A DNA stretch of 55,987 bases, from assembly GCA_013375495.1 (NCBI GenBank), contig JABXKC010000027.1, positions 1 to 55,987 on the forward strand, given 5' to 3'. Source of the DNA: Promethearchaeota archaeon (GTDB lineage Archaea > Asgardarchaeota > Lokiarchaeia > Sigynarchaeales > SOKP01). This document shows positions 9,618-16,647 of this stretch, one piece after another (within the stretch, counting starts at the first letter, position 1; every line of letters starts with the position of its first letter). The notes under the pieces are model-generated. The model was not told where the DNA came from. It was given only the letters and a program-made list of their open reading frames with translations, and searched no databases. Made by a program: the position numbers and the translations under genes.

Positions 9618-10016
9618 ATGGTCTCAAGGTTAGAACTTGTATTAAAAGAATTAAACGAGAATGGAAACTTTAGGGCATCATTATTTTCGACATCAACAGG
9701 ATTAGTTTTAGCTTCCCAGAAATCAGATGATGTTGATGACCGAGTAGTTGCCGCAATGAGCTCGCTATTGAGCGATGCAGCCTATAAAGCTTCTGAAGAG
9801 ATGGATTTGTCCCTACTTACGAGTCTAAAAATTAAATATTTAGAAGATTACATTGTGTGTAGAAATATTATTATGCCTGATCAAAAAACACAATTTATCT
9901 TAGCAGTTTTATCTAAAAGACCCGAATCACAAGAAATTGAGGCTTATTACGATCAACTCCTCGATTGGGCCGTGGATAACGCAACACCAGATTTAGAAAA
10001 ACTCTCTACGATATAA
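9618..10016 (+). CDS. Roadblock/LC7-domain protein
   Basis: A compact protein of about 132 residues made of one Roadblock/LC7 domain: helix (SRLELVLKELNENG), two strands (FRASLFSTSTGLVLAS), a long central helix (RVVAAMSSLLSDAAYKASEE), then the second sheet half. Such proteins dimerise and bind or regulate small GTPases; they are numerous in Asgard archaea. An in-frame GTG at 9606 would add four residues, but ATG at 9618 fits the family start better. It has its own AT-rich upstream region with TATA-like runs. Confidence 0.85.
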   Translation: MVSRLELVLKELNENGNFRASLFSTSTGLVLASQKSDDVDDRVVAAMSSLLSDAAYKASEEMDLSLLTSLKIKYLEDYIVCRNIIMPDQKTQFILAVLSKRPESQEIEAYYDQLLDWAVDNATPDLEKLSTI

Positions 10017-10029
10017 GAATTAGTAATTT

Positions 10030-10704
10030 TTATTTTGTTATCATTTTATAGAATTTATATACTTCTTGAGCGACTTCTTCTTCAAACCCTACATAAAAAT
10101 GGTCAGCTCCCTTAATTATTATATAATTCTTTGGCTCTAAGTAATAATTGTAGTGCTTTTCAAAATTTTCATATAGAGCTATTGTATCTCGATTTCCTTG
10201 AATAAATAATTTATGTTTTTCACTTTGAGAAAGTTCTTTATATTCTAAACCCATAAAATCCCAAGGAAACGAAATCGCGCAATATGCAACGATTTTTTTA
10301 GAATAATTAACGGCAGAACAACCTATAGCAGCACCGTAGGAGTAACCACAGATTATTATTTTTTCGAATCTTTTCTCGTTTAAAAGAAAATCAATACAAG
10401 TTTTCATGTCAATTAACTCTCCAGCTCCAGTAGTGTGATTTCCTGAGGAAGTTCCAACACCCCTAAAATTAAATCGTAAACATGAAATATTATTTTGAAT
10501 GAATTTCTTGAAAACAGCAGAAACTACATTATTATACATATTGCCCCCATATTTTCCCTTTTTAAGGATCTAAATCCCGAAAAATTGAGGATGTGGGTGA
10601 CAAATTATAATAACAAAATGTAGATTATCTGTGTTCGATAGAAACAATTCAGCTTCAAGTTTATTATCATTATTATTAATTAATATTTTATCAATACCAT
10701 GCAT
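10030..10704 (-). CDS. COG2945-like alpha/beta hydrolase, interrupted by a 33-nt intron-like insertion
   Basis: Read on the minus strand as two exons, 10704-10584 and 10550-10030, this gives a 213-residue alpha/beta hydrolase. Exon 1 encodes 40 residues from MHGIDKILIN to CHPHPQ; exon 2 resumes with YGGNMYNNVV. Joined, they restore the family motif HPHPxYGGxMxNxVV. Then follow LRFNFRGVGTSSG, the nucleophile elbow GYSYG (Ser111), Asp162 in GNRD and His191 in GADHF, so the catalytic triad is intact. Unspliced, the frame has 11 extra codons including TAG between Q40 and Y41. Without splicing only the truncated downstream ORF from ATG 10539 would be made, lacking the first strands. Confidence 0.85.
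10551..10583 (-). other. Candidate 33-nt archaeal mRNA intron with bulge-helix-bulge motif
   Basis: The 5' exon strand (10591-10586, UCCUCA) pairs with the 3' exon strand (10549-10544, UGGGGG) in six pairs, two of them G-U. Next are a 3-nt bulge A10585-U-U10583, a 4-bp helix UUUC (10582-10579) with GAAA (10556-10553), and a second 3-nt bulge A10552-U-A10550. Cutting after the second base of each bulge, as archaeal splicing endonucleases do, removes exactly bases 10583-10551. That joins CAAT to ATGG in frame (phase 1, codon TAT). The rest of the intron holds a small GGAU/AUCC hairpin with loop UUAG. Seen in sequence; splicing itself is inferred. Confidence 0.75.
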
Positions 10705-10760
10705 AATTTTATTTAGTTTTTAATCTATAATAATAATACTGTATAAAGAATCTGGTGAAA

Positions 10761-11615
10761 ATGAGTTATAATCGTATCCTAATTGAAAAAAAATTAAAAA
10801 AATTCATATTAGAAGACAATTCCTTTATTGACATTAGTTCAAAATCAATTCCTACAAACTCTCTCTCACACGCAAAAATTATAGCTAAAAGTGATGGCTA
10901 TATATCTGGATTAGAAGAATTAGAGATTTTATTTCAAATTTTAAAGGTTGACATAACCTTCAAGAAAAAAGATGGTGATCAAATCCAAAAGGGAGATATC
11001 ATCGCAGAATTGGATGGAAAAACTAAAGATATTTTGTTAGGTGAACGTGTAGGGTTAAATCTTCTGTGTCATATGAGTGCAATAACAACAACTACTCGTA
11101 AATTTGTAAAAATAATCGAGAAATCCGGAAAAAGAGTGAAAATAGCCTGTACTAGAAAAATTCTTCCTGGTTTACGAATATTTGAAAAAAAGGCGGTAGA
11201 AATTGGAAAAGGTGATACACATCGTTTTAATTTGGATGACATGGTGCTTTTAAAGTCAACTCATTTAAAATTCTATGACGGAAATGTAGCTGAACTTCTC
11301 AAACATACGAAACTCAGGACTAGTTTCACAAAAAAGATAGAGATTGAAGTGGAAAAAGTTGAGGATGTCATTACAGCTGTAAAAAATGGCGCCGATATAA
11401 TAATGCTGGATAATATGAATCCTGATATAGTTCAAGATGCGATGAACTTGTTAAAGCAACAAAATTTACGTGATCAGGTAATTATTGAAGTTTCGGGAAA
11501 CATAACTCAAGAAAACATTGTGGATTATTTGATTTCAGAACCAGATATAATAAGTACGAGTATTCTTACTCAAAAACCTACTGAATTTGTAGATATATCT
11601 CTCCAACTTGATTAA
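10761..11615 (+). CDS. nadC: Nicotinate-nucleotide pyrophosphorylase (carboxylating), quinolinate phosphoribosyltransferase
   Basis: Makes nicotinate mononucleotide from quinolinate and PRPP in NAD synthesis. Motifs: GERVGLNLLCHMSAITT, then TRKILPGLRIFEKKAVEIG and HRFNLDDMVLLK, and IEIEVEKVED with IIMLDNM further on. Length of 284 residues is normal. ATG at 10761 is preferred over a GTG two codons upstream. The related ModD family shares the fold, but the TRK-LPG and HR-LxD motifs fit NadC. nadA and nadB are not in the window. Confidence 0.9.
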   Translation: MSYNRILIEKKLKKFILEDNSFIDISSKSIPTNSLSHAKIIAKSDGYISGLEELEILFQILKVDITFKKKDGDQIQKGDIIAELDGKTKDILLGERVGLNLLCHMSAITTTTRKFVKIIEKSGKRVKIACTRKILPGLRIFEKKAVEIGKGDTHRFNLDDMVLLKSTHLKFYDGNVAELLKHTKLRTSFTKKIEIEVEKVEDVITAVKNGADIIMLDNMNPDIVQDAMNLLKQQNLRDQVIIEVSGNITQENIVDYLISEPDIISTSILTQKPTEFVDISLQLD

Positions 11616-11627
11616 GTATAAACATAA

Positions 11628-12020
11628 TTAATCAATAATTATTTCATGAATAGAACTTATTACATCTCTAATTTTAACTATCGCTTGGAAAAGATCCTTA
11701 ATAAGTCCGAACTCTCCTACTACTAAAACGATTTCTATCTTTTTTTCAGCAATTCTCCAATCAGTAATAGCCTTAATTATTGAATGAAATTTATGATATA
11801 GCTCAGAAATTTCATCTGCAATCTGTTCTTTAAACGGATACACAAGATTTATGCTCATAATTCTATATCCTTCTAAGTTTTCGAACTTTTCGTGACTATC
11901 AATAAATTTTAATATTGAATCTCTTAGTGCTTCGCTTTTAGAACTAAATCCGCTCTGATTTCGAACTTTTTCAAACCGATCTAATAAATCATCACTAACC
12001 TGTAATGAAATAATTTTCAT
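11628..12020 (-). CDS. NikR-like ribbon-helix-helix regulator without canonical nickel ligands
   Basis: A 130-residue protein with an N-terminal CopG-type ribbon-helix-helix (MKIISLQVSDDLLDRF, then SSKSEALRDSILKFI) and a C-terminal ACT-like domain as in NikR (MSINLVYPFK, IEIVLVVGEFGLIKDL). The region that in NikR holds the His and Cys nickel ligands reads AITDWRIAEKKIE, with no His or Cys, so this is probably not a classical nickel sensor. It lies tail-to-tail with nadC and downstream of a poly-T tract that ends the previous gene. Confidence 0.75.
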   Translation of the reverse strand: MKIISLQVSDDLLDRFEKVRNQSGFSSKSEALRDSILKFIDSHEKFENLEGYRIMSINLVYPFKEQIADEISELYHKFHSIIKAITDWRIAEKKIEIVLVVGEFGLIKDLFQAIVKIRDVISSIHEIIID

Positions 12021-12095
12021 TATATCATAATTTAAAACTCTTTTAATTAAAAAGTTAGATTTTTTCCAAAATTAGATCCAATTGTTAAAATTATT

Positions 12096-12111
12096 AAAAA
12101 AAAAAAAAAAA
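12096..12111 (-). terminator. Poly-T terminator after the secreted repeat protein
   Basis: A run of 16 A on the plus strand is 16 T on the minus strand, directly after the TAA of the gene at 12112-13725. Archaeal polymerases terminate at such T tracts. It separates this gene from the NikR-like gene downstream. Confidence 0.5.
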
Positions 12112-13725
12112 TTAACCCTCTACTTTTCTTTTTCTCAATATTATCATAGTCACTCCAAGTGCGGCAAGGATACCACCAGGAATTGTCATACCATATAGTA
12201 AACCAGCGGAGAGGATTGATGGGTTAAATGGTAAATTCATTTCATATTGGGCCAAAATTGGGACAATTTCATCTCTAAATTTTGGTAACCATTTGACTAT
12301 TGCGTTCATTTGGCTATAACTCAAATCTAGAGTGGTCATTGCTTGTACAAAAACTGGTTGATTCGGATTATTGAGTAGACTATACCAAGATTGAATTCCA
12401 CTAGGATTAACTAATGCATAGTTATTTGACACATCAAATAAGAGTTCTGCAGAGACTAATTGAATTTCTGAAGGTGTAGGCACACCGACTTCCCATCCAG
12501 ATATTCCATTACCTATTGGTAGAACTAATCCATTGGGATATAATGTTCCATTGGTCCATTGAGCATAGAATAGGATCTCAGAATAACTAGTTACGGTCAT
12601 TCCCATATCGTATAAAAACAATCCAGGCACTACGTCTTCTTTAAAGGAATGGTCATAACCCCAGAGCCAATTAATAATAGCATCAAATTGAAAATCTTCA
12701 AGATTGAACACGGTTTTTAGTGCAACTTTTGTTGTATTGGCTAAATCATCAGACGCATTGGCAACAAGCCATTTTGCCAAGCCATCAGTTTCCTGTAAAG
12801 AAGGTAAATCACCACTATAAGTTATATTCATAAAAGCATACTCATTTGTAGGGTTAAACAGTTCAAGGGTAGTCGCAAGAGAAATATTTGTTGCATCTGG
12901 AAATCCGGCTTCGAATCCAATAACACTATAAGGCAATCCAAGTAAATCACCAAGATCGAGCTGTCCCATTGAGGCATTAGCCCATTGATCATAATACATT
13001 AGATCTGTAATATCTACGGTTGTTAGTCCCACATACTCCGGAGGGCACATTGAGCTTTGAAGGATTAGATTTATTGCTTCGACCATATAATAATCTGTTA
13101 TATAATTTGTTAAGTTAGTCAATTGACCCCATGTGGCGTTATAATTTGTTATCATAAAATCCTTTTTTATACTATCATTTGACGCTTCCTCATATAAATT
13201 CAAGTAATCTAATACGCCCCATCCTACATCTATGTCTTCCATTAGCCCAGGTAATCCAATTGTTTCGTTACCGAATGTTAACTTTTCTTGAGCAGTAGCA
13301 GTATAGTTTAAGGACATAGTAGCATTGGTTATATATTCAGAAACGCCTTTAATAGGGGGAAAACCCAGAAATTCAAGAAGAGAGCTGATTACAGGATTAT
13401 TTAGAATTAAATCAATTCCCGTCAGAGCAGGAGCAAACATATTATAAAACTCACTCAGTCCTCCCGCTACAAACGTACAATTAACTAAGAAGTGGATCAA
13501 AGGAAATCCTTCTACATATATACCGGATAATACGTCCGGTATCCCCATCGTCTTAAGAGTATCATTAATTTCGGGAAGAATTTCTTCCTGAATACCTAAA
13601 AGAGCATCAGGAACTCCTTGAGCCATCTCATCGTTGATAGCTGCACTTATTCCTATTCCGGTAGGTATTAAACCAACTCCAACTATAATAGCAATAATAC
13701 TGATAATTTTAGTTTTATTAGGCAC
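12112..13725 (-). CDS. Large surface-anchored protein with two related repeats, function unknown
   Basis: A 537-residue protein with an N-terminal hydrophobic segment (IISIIAIIVGVGLIPTGIGI) and a C-terminal one (GLLYGMTIPGGILAALGVTM) followed by RKRK, so the bulk should be extracellular with both ends anchored. Many N-x-S/T sequons lie between. Two related blocks are visible: YYDQWANAS with LELFNPTNEYAFMN at about 255-330, and FYAQWTNGT with LLFDVSNNYALVN at about 390-455, each followed by a W-rich helix (INWLWG, VKWLPK). The two-anchor layout is like CD36/LIMP-2 proteins, but I do not recognise the family with confidence. TATA-like AT-rich DNA precedes it. Confidence 0.7.
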   Translation of the reverse strand: MPNKTKIISIIAIIVGVGLIPTGIGISAAINDEMAQGVPDALLGIQEEILPEINDTLKTMGIPDVLSGIYVEGFPLIHFLVNCTFVAGGLSEFYNMFAPALTGIDLILNNPVISSLLEFLGFPPIKGVSEYITNATMSLNYTATAQEKLTFGNETIGLPGLMEDIDVGWGVLDYLNLYEEASNDSIKKDFMITNYNATWGQLTNLTNYITDYYMVEAINLILQSSMCPPEYVGLTTVDITDLMYYDQWANASMGQLDLGDLLGLPYSVIGFEAGFPDATNISLATTLELFNPTNEYAFMNITYSGDLPSLQETDGLAKWLVANASDDLANTTKVALKTVFNLEDFQFDAIINWLWGYDHSFKEDVVPGLFLYDMGMTVTSYSEILFYAQWTNGTLYPNGLVLPIGNGISGWEVGVPTPSEIQLVSAELLFDVSNNYALVNPSGIQSWYSLLNNPNQPVFVQAMTTLDLSYSQMNAIVKWLPKFRDEIVPILAQYEMNLPFNPSILSAGLLYGMTIPGGILAALGVTMIILRKRKVEG

Positions 13726-13839
13726 TTTTAATCTTATCTCGTATTTTTATTAAAAATTTTAATTGAATATCTTTGAATTAGTTATTTTTCAAATATGTCT
13801 AAGTAATATATAAAGATGATCAATAATTGTCAAATTATT

Positions 13840-14682
13840 TTATAATAACTTATTAATATAGTCAATACTATTGCTTAAATCCTTATTAGATGAGAGCTCG
13901 ACAATTAATGCTCCTTTATATTGATAATTTCTAATCGTTTCTAAAATAGCTTTAAAGTCAACTTTCCCCGTTCCCAACGGTGGATGAGTGTCAGAATCAG
14001 TTGTATAGTTTTCAACGAGATGCACATTTTTTATGATTTTTTGATATTTTTCCCATAATAAATTTACATCTCCGTCATTGGTGTAGAAGTGACTCGTATC
14101 ATATGTGAGAAATAGATCTGATCTCCCAATGGAGCTTAAAATTTTTTGGATATTATCTTGATCTAACATGATATGCGTGTTTTTAGGCATATTTTCTAAA
14201 CAAATATTAAGATTAAGATTATTTGTAAAATTTAGTAAAGTATTTATTGCTTTAGCTAACTGTTTCCTATTATAATCTCTTATGAACTCCAACAAAAAAT
14301 TAGCTAAACCTGGATGTATCGTCATTACCTTAACATTGATTTCTTTACAAAATTTTGCAGTTTCAATGTATGCTTCTGTTGAAGCTTTTGAAATTATGTC
14401 ATTATGAGAGCATAAGTTTATATCGATGAATGGACCATGGATTTGCTTTTTTATTTGATATGAGTTAATTAATTCAATAAATTCTTGTTTATTCGTTTCT
14501 GTAAATATATTTTGAGGATCCAGTACTATTTCTACAATTGAAATCTCATTATCTTCAGCAAATTTAAGACAATTTTCTGTAGAGTGATAATACATACTGA
14601 ATAGATCATTATACTTGCTACTGAGGCCAGAGTCAATAATATTGCCTAACGAGCTTATCCCTAACTCCATTTTATTCAACAC
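13840..14682 (-). CDS. Sugar phosphate isomerase/epimerase, xylose-isomerase-like TIM barrel
   Basis: A 280-residue AP endonuclease 2-type TIM barrel. Probable metal and active-site blocks are KQIHGPFIDI, MTIHPG, ICLENMP, YDTSHF, HLVEN, HPPLGTGKVDF and ALIVEL near the end. Such proteins isomerise or epimerise sugars or act as endonuclease IV; the Glu-Asp-His-Glu metal set is present. It ends an apparent operon with the class II aldolase just upstream (6-base gap), which favours a sugar or sugar-acid role over DNA repair. Confidence 0.8.
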   Translation of the reverse strand: MLNKMELGISSLGNIIDSGLSSKYNDLFSMYYHSTENCLKFAEDNEISIVEIVLDPQNIFTETNKQEFIELINSYQIKKQIHGPFIDINLCSHNDIISKASTEAYIETAKFCKEINVKVMTIHPGLANFLLEFIRDYNRKQLAKAINTLLNFTNNLNLNICLENMPKNTHIMLDQDNIQKILSSIGRSDLFLTYDTSHFYTNDGDVNLLWEKYQKIIKNVHLVENYTTDSDTHPPLGTGKVDFKAILETIRNYQYKGALIVELSSNKDLSNSIDYINKLL

Positions 14683-14688
14683 GAAACC

Positions 14689-15363
14689 TTAACTTTTTCT
14701 TAGTCTTTTGGGATAGCACGCAAATAAACTATTAAACATCTTTTCGTGTTCTTCAAGGTTCTTTTCAGGAATAGGTAATGGTTCTCCAATTTGTAGAGCG
14801 CCCCAATATACTTTTGCCATCTTTTCTAATACAACAGAAAACCGGACGGTGTGATCTAAAGATTTACCACATATTATAGCCCCATGATTTGCAAGAATCG
14901 CTGCATTATTTCTACCCAACGCTTTCAGTGCACTTGTTCCCATCTCATCTGTGTGGGCTTTAGTAATTTCAGTACATAGTATTTTTCCGCCGAGGAATAT
15001 TAATTGTTGTTCCATTAAAATTGGTATGCTTTTTCTTAGAACTGAAAGCATTGAAACATAAGGAGAATGATTGTGGATAACACATTTAACTTTAGGTCTA
15101 TCCTTGTACACTGCTAGATGCATTTTTACTTCCGTAGATGGAATTTTACCTGAACCAATTACATTTCCATCTAAGTCCATGTGAACAATTAACTCCGGGT
15201 TTAACAAATTATATTTGGTTGAAGTAGGAGTAACTAGTATCTCATTTTTGTTTATCCTAACACTTACATTGCCCTCTCCATCCTCAACTAGCCCTTTACT
15301 GTAGATTTCTTGAGCTCCTCTCACAACTGTTTTTCGATGTTGTTCTAATTTATCAGTTTCCAT
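14689..15363 (-). CDS. Class II aldolase/adducin family protein (fuculose-1-phosphate aldolase-like)
   Basis: A 224-residue zinc aldolase. GEGNVSVRI is the phosphate loop region, STEVKMHLAVYKDRP holds the catalytic glutamate, HNHSPYV gives two zinc histidines and ILANHGAIICG the third. Members cleave L-fuculose-1-P, L-rhamnulose-1-P, ribulose-5-P analogues or related compounds into DHAP and an aldehyde. It lies 6 bases upstream of the TIM-barrel isomerase gene and near a second aldolase domain in a fusion protein (16648-18333). The exact substrate cannot be read from sequence. Confidence 0.88.
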   Translation of the reverse strand: METDKLEQHRKTVVRGAQEIYSKGLVEDGEGNVSVRINKNEILVTPTSTKYNLLNPELIVHMDLDGNVIGSGKIPSTEVKMHLAVYKDRPKVKCVIHNHSPYVSMLSVLRKSIPILMEQQLIFLGGKILCTEITKAHTDEMGTSALKALGRNNAAILANHGAIICGKSLDHTVRFSVVLEKMAKVYWGALQIGEPLPIPEKNLEEHEKMFNSLFACYPKRLRKS

Positions 15364-15531
15364 ATGTATTTAAATTAAAGATTGATTAAAAATGTATTTT
15401 CATAGATTTAGATATTCATTATGTTATTTTTCGATTTAAAATTATAAATTCAACATAGTCCAACTTTTTTTATTTTATTTGGAAATACTTACAATGTCTA
15501 AATGAAAGTTAATTATTTAAATTGATTAATA

Positions 15532-16620
15532 ATGAGCCGTTTTATCTTACACTGCGACCTAGATTGCTTTTTTGCTGCTGTAGAAGAAAGAGATAACCCA
15601 GAGTACTCAGGGAAGCCTATAATAATAGGGGCGGACCCAAAAGATGGCAAAGGAAGGGGTGTAGTAAGTACTTGTAATTATGAAGCTCGTAAATTTGGAC
15701 TTCATTCAGCGATGCCTATATCCCAGGCCTATAAAAGATGTCCTCATGGAACCTACCTGCATCCGAATTTTGAGAAATATCAAAAAGCCTCTAAAGAAGT
15801 AATGGAGATTGTAAACTCTTATTCAGACAAGTTTCAACAAGTGAGCATTGACGAAGCGTATATAGATGTAACGGATAAATGCTTAAATTATGAAGATGTG
15901 AGGAATTTAGCTGAAAATTTAAAAAACGAAGTATATAAAAGAGTAGGCATTACCATCTCGGTAGGGTGTGCTCCAACTAAATCTATTGCTAAAATTGCTT
16001 CAGATTACAATAAACCAAATGGAATAACTATCGTTGAGCAAAATCAAATAAAAAAATTCTTAGAAAACCTAGATATCACCCAAATTCCCGGAATTGGAAA
16101 GAAATCTAAACTCTTTTACAACAAAAAAGGTATTAAAACAATTGGTGACATTATAAACCTTTCACTCCCCAAAATGGTTCAATTATTTGGGAAACATGGG
16201 GAGTGGGTGTGGAATGTTGCAAATGGATTTGATACTAGAGAAGTAAAAGAATTTCACGGTGATCGAAAATCTATAAGTAAAGAAAGAACTTTTTATGAAG
16301 ATACGGATGATCTTAATCTAATTTTATCTAAACTTGAAGAAATTAATGATAGAATTCATAAGAATGTAATTAAAAATAAGATATATTATAAAACGGTAAC
16401 TCTTAAAATAAGACTTGAAGGATTTATAACATTTACTCGTTCGAAATCCTTTATTCATCATGTTCAAAATAAAAATCAAGTATTAAAAGTAATTATTGAG
16501 TTATTGAATCAATTTTCAACTGTAAACAAGAAAGTTAGGCTTGTTGGAATAAGGTTATCAAATTTAGAAAAAGCTCCAAGTGTAGCACAAACCACATTGT
16601 TAAGTTATTTAGAAGCTTAG
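15532..16620 (+). CDS. dinB: Y-family DNA polymerase IV
   Basis: Translesion polymerase. It begins FILHCDLDCFFAAVEERDNP, with the first metal-binding aspartate in HCDLDCFF, then GVVSTCNYEARKFGLHSAMP and VSIDEAYIDVT with the catalytic Asp-Glu pair. A helix-hairpin-helix thumb (ITQIPGIGKKSKL) and the little finger domain follow. Length is 362 residues. A PCNA-binding box is not obvious; the tail ends AQTTLLSYLEA, which may serve (QTTLLSYL resembles a weak PIP box). It is a single gene between two minus-strand sugar genes. Confidence 0.95.
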   Translation: MSRFILHCDLDCFFAAVEERDNPEYSGKPIIIGADPKDGKGRGVVSTCNYEARKFGLHSAMPISQAYKRCPHGTYLHPNFEKYQKASKEVMEIVNSYSDKFQQVSIDEAYIDVTDKCLNYEDVRNLAENLKNEVYKRVGITISVGCAPTKSIAKIASDYNKPNGITIVEQNQIKKFLENLDITQIPGIGKKSKLFYNKKGIKTIGDIINLSLPKMVQLFGKHGEWVWNVANGFDTREVKEFHGDRKSISKERTFYEDTDDLNLILSKLEEINDRIHKNVIKNKIYYKTVTLKIRLEGFITFTRSKSFIHHVQNKNQVLKVIIELLNQFSTVNKKVRLVGIRLSNLEKAPSVAQTTLLSYLEA

Positions 16621-16647
16621 TTCAGATGGTTTAACTCAAATTTATTT

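Noticed and set aside
10030..10539. A shorter hydrolase gene starting at ATG 10539
   Set aside because: This drops the first strands and the HPHP motif, all of which are present and well conserved just upstream.
10551..10583. Readthrough of the TAG (for example as pyrrolysine) in the hydrolase gene
   Set aside because: Readthrough would leave 11 extra residues inside the strictly conserved HPHPxYGG loop. It would not explain why the flanks form a perfect bulge-helix-bulge with in-frame cut sites.
11628..12020. Annotation as nickel regulator NikR
   Set aside because: The ligand segment has no His or Cys, so only the fold is supported.
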